The notes under the pieces are model-generated. The model saw only the letters and a program-made list of their open reading frames with translations. It was not told the origin of the DNA and ran no database searches. Made by a program: the position numbers and the translations under genes. A stretch of DNA of 17,869 bases from Lentisphaeria bacterium (GTDB taxonomy: Bacteria > Verrucomicrobiota > Lentisphaeria > JABSQK01 > UBA12247). Each line of letters starts with the position of its first letter. Position 1 is the first letter of the stretch. The stretch spans positions 1-17,869 of the forward strand of contig DMTJ01000388.1 in the NCBI GenBank assembly GCA_003477185.1, in the 5' to 3' direction. Of the stretch, positions 13,566-17,869 are shown one piece after another.

Positions 13566-14405
13566 ATGATAGCAGAACGCATCGACAGTATGGCATGTTA
13601 CATGAGGAATATCGGCGCGATACCGCTGATTGACATTCAGGAAGAGGCGAGACTCGCAAAACTCATCGCTTCCGGGGATCGTGATGCTTGGGCCGACCTG
13701 ATCAGTGCGAACCTGCGATTGGTCGTAAAGATCGCCCATGATTTCCGTGGTCCTGGACTCCCAATACAAGATCTCGTCTCCGAAGGAAACGTGGGCTTGA
13801 TGCGCGCAGCCGAGAAGTTTGATCCGCGGAAGGGCGCCAAGTTCAGTAGCTATGCCGCCTGGTGGATCAAGCAGGCAATGCGTCGCGCCTTGCTTGAGAA
13901 GAGTAAGTGCATTCGGATTCCAGTCACCTCGGCTGGTAAGGTCCACAAGATTCGGACCGTTCGAGCGAAGCTTCGCGACGAGCTGGATCGGGATCCCACT
14001 GCTGCCGAGATCGCCGAGAAGGTGGATTTCAGCGAGCGCGTGGTCAAAAGACTGAGCCACGTCGAGCTGCGTTCGGTATCCCTCCAGGACCCGATCACCC
14101 GCAATGAAGATGGCTGGCTAAAGGATCTAATTCCTGACGAACGCGCCTTGACGCCGGACGAGATTCTGGGTGATTCGCAGATGACTGATCGCCTGAATCT
14201 GCTGATCCAGAACCTGGACGAACGCGAACGAAAGATTCTCCTGATGCGGTATGGGCTGGACGGCAGCCCGCCGAAGACGCTCGAAGAAGTCAGCCAGACC
14301 ATCGGTCGCACCCGGGAGCGCGTCCGTCAGATTCAGAAGCGCGCTCTCTCCAAACTCAGGGGCCAGCTCCATAGGGAAGACATGCCGATGAGCACGATGA
14401 ACTGA
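13566..14405 (+). CDS. RNA polymerase sigma-70 factor, group 2-like
   Basis: The ATG at 13566 is preceded by GAGGG with five-base spacing, giving 279 residues; an in-frame extension to 13362 has no sigma-like sequence and is rejected. Region 1.2 is seen near 8-40, region 2 at 47-110 (NLRLVVKIAHDF, DLVSEGNVGLMRAAEKFDP, FSSYAAWWIKQAMRRAL), region 3 at 120-175 and region 4 at 212-265 (LDERERKILLMRYGL, TLEEVSQTIGRTRERVRQIQKRALSKLR). Region 1.1 is missing, so it is far shorter than a full housekeeping RpoD and resembles group 2 (stationary/stress) sigmas. The region 2.4 and 4.2 sequences are close to the primary-sigma type. No RpoH-specific box is visible. It sits upstream of the chaperone cluster but ends in its own terminator. 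Confidence 0.92.
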   Translation: MIAERIDSMACYMRNIGAIPLIDIQEEARLAKLIASGDRDAWADLISANLRLVVKIAHDFRGPGLPIQDLVSEGNVGLMRAAEKFDPRKGAKFSSYAAWWIKQAMRRALLEKSKCIRIPVTSAGKVHKIRTVRAKLRDELDRDPTAAEIAEKVDFSERVVKRLSHVELRSVSLQDPITRNEDGWLKDLIPDERALTPDEILGDSQMTDRLNLLIQNLDERERKILLMRYGLDGSPPKTLEEVSQTIGRTRERVRQIQKRALSKLRGQLHREDMPMSTMN

Positions 14406-14423
14406 GACACACCGCCTTTTAGT

Positions 14424-14444
14424 GCGTGTCACACTGTGACACGC
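14424..14444. promoter_or_regulatory. Perfect 10-1-10 palindrome (site 1)
   Basis: GCGTGTCACA (14424-14433) and TGTGACACGC (14435-14444) are perfect complements around a central C. It starts 19 bases after the sigma stop and is not followed by T residues, so it is more likely a dimeric regulator's binding site than a terminator. It shares ACACTGTG-A-CACG with site 2 at dnaK. Confidence 0.6.
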
Positions 14445-14464
14445 TGACCCAGCCTCCCGCACGG

Positions 14465-14503
14465 AAGGCCCGTACTTGTCATGAGTGCGGGCCTTTCTTT
14501 TTT
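14465..14503 (+). terminator. Intrinsic terminator of the sigma factor gene
   Basis: AAGGCCCGTACT (14465-14476) pairs with AGTGCGGGCCTT (14484-14495) through 12 bp with one T-G pair, around a 7-base loop. It is followed by TCTTTTTT (14496-14503). This is a strong classical rho-independent terminator, separating the sigma gene from the dnaK operon. Confidence 0.9.
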
Positions 14504-14559
14504 GTATCCATCTGATTTGCAAGCAGTTGCAGCTCTACACAGAAGTGATGGCACGCACC

Positions 14560-14588
14560 TTGCTATTGATTCCGGTGTAACTTACACT
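14560..14588 (+). promoter_or_regulatory. Candidate dnaK promoter
   Basis: TTGCTA (14560-14565) and TACACT (14583-14588) are separated by exactly 17 bases, each matching 4 of 6 sigma-70 consensus positions. Transcription would start near 14595, about 30 bases before the dnaK ATG. Site 2 overlaps the -10. No CIRCE-like TTAGCACTC/GAGTGCTAA pair is seen. Confidence 0.45.
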
Positions 14589-14596
14589 GTGTCACG
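14575..14596. promoter_or_regulatory. Palindromic operator over dnaK -10 (site 2)
   Basis: GTGTAA (14575-14580) and TTACAC (14582-14587) form a perfect 6-1-6 palindrome. The overlapping ACACTGTGTCACG (14584-14596) matches 12 of 13 bases with part of site 1 (14431-14443). Its position across the -10 and start suggests repressor control of the chaperone operon. Confidence 0.55.
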
Positions 14597-14626
14597 ATTT
14601 ATTTGCGTTTAGCTGGAGAGAGAATC

Positions 14627-16591
<1,965 letters not shown>

Positions 16592-16628
16592 TCACCAAAC
16601 CACAACAACCCAACAAGGGAGAAGTAGC

Positions 16629-16916
16629 ATGAACATCCAACCGCTGGGCGACCGCGTACTGGTCGAAGCCATTGAGGCCGACGAAGAACTCAAGGGTGGC
16701 ATTGTCATTCCCGACACCGCCAAGGAAAAGCCGCAGGAAGCTCGCGTCGTTGCTCTAGGCACCGGCAAGAAAGACGATGACGGCAAGCTGATTGCGTTTG
16801 AAGTCGCAGTTGACGACATCGTGCTGACCAGCAAATACGGCGGAACTGACGTCAAGATTGACGACAGTGAGTACAAAATCTTGAACGCCGGCGACATCCT
16901 CGCCGTGGTCAAGTAA
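16629..16916 (+). CDS. groES: Co-chaperonin GroES (Hsp10)
   Basis: The ATG at 16629 follows GGGAG by eight bases and gives the standard 95 residues. It begins [19 protein letters not shown] and has the mobile loop [15 protein letters not shown] (about 23-37) that docks onto GroEL, the VVALGTGK strand, and the C-terminal [11 protein letters not shown] strand. It forms the heptameric lid of the GroEL cavity. It lies between dnaK and groEL with gaps of 37 and 27 bases and no terminator, so it is co-transcribed with both. A longer open frame starting inside dnaK is a shadow. Confidence 0.97.
   Translation: MNIQPLGDRVLVEAIEADEELKGGIVIPDTAKEKPQEARVVALGTGKKDDDGKLIAFEVAVDDIVLTSKYGGTDVKIDDSEYKILNAGDILAVVK

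Positions 16917-17869
<953 letters not shown>

Noticed and set aside
14424..14444. Site 1 palindrome as the sigma gene's terminator
   Set aside because: No T-run follows it, while a strong stem with a T-run lies 20 bases further on.
16592..16628. CIRCE element between dnaK and groES
   Set aside because: The 37-base gap has no TTAGCACTC/GAGTGCTAA pair; it only holds the groES ribosome site.

Overview
The window is ordinary bacterial chromosome: dense protein-coding DNA, moderately high G+C, short intergenic gaps, Shine-Dalgarno sites, lipoprotein signals, sigma-70 and a dnaK-groES-groEL chaperone cluster. I see no rRNA, tRNA, CRISPR array, insertion sequence or phage gene. The chaperone gene order without dnaJ/grpE, the DUF58/vWA pair and the many short lipoproteins would fit a Verrucomicrobiota or other PVC-group bacterium. 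That placement is an inference from gene order and general memory, not a phylogeny.

Layout. (A) 1-5062, leftward: a GTG-started M50 site-2-type membrane protease, a 60-residue lipoprotein, a DEDDh exonuclease overlapping it by 4 bases, a secreted ankyrin-repeat protein, a DUF58 protein, and a BatA-type vWA membrane protein that overlaps DUF58 by ATGA and runs off the left edge. (B) 5063-5234 is a divergent promoter region. (C) 5235-11256, rightward: a one-pass membrane protein with an acidic duplicated N-terminus and a histone-H1-like Lys/Ala-rich middle, a large lipoprotein of unknown function, a small exported protein, and a Uup-type ABC-F ATPase. (D) 11262-13367, leftward: a small lipoprotein, a histone-deacetylase-family amidohydrolase and a type I 3-dehydroquinate dehydratase, packed with 1-base spacing or 4-base overlap. 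(E) 13566-17869, rightward: a short sigma-70 factor with a strong terminator, then dnaK, groES and groEL (cut by the right edge).

How they work together. Block E is protein-quality control with a sigma factor next door. No CIRCE-type element is seen. Instead, two related palindromic sites sharing a 13-mer (12/13 identical) lie between the sigma gene and dnaK, and one covers the predicted dnaK -10. Block A combines membrane proteolysis with a DUF58/vWA pair of the kind usually found with a MoxR AAA+ ATPase; no MoxR gene is in view.

The most unusual feature is a dispersed 15-base palindrome, consensus TTGCGGAGTTCGCAA. Seven copies at 0-2 differences from that form or its complement lie inside or between the leftward genes, and I found none in the rightward genes. 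Where it lies in reading frames it can be read as Cys-Glu-Leu-Arg-Asn/Lys, twice in AroD, and in one lipoprotein it supplies a candidate lipidated cysteine.
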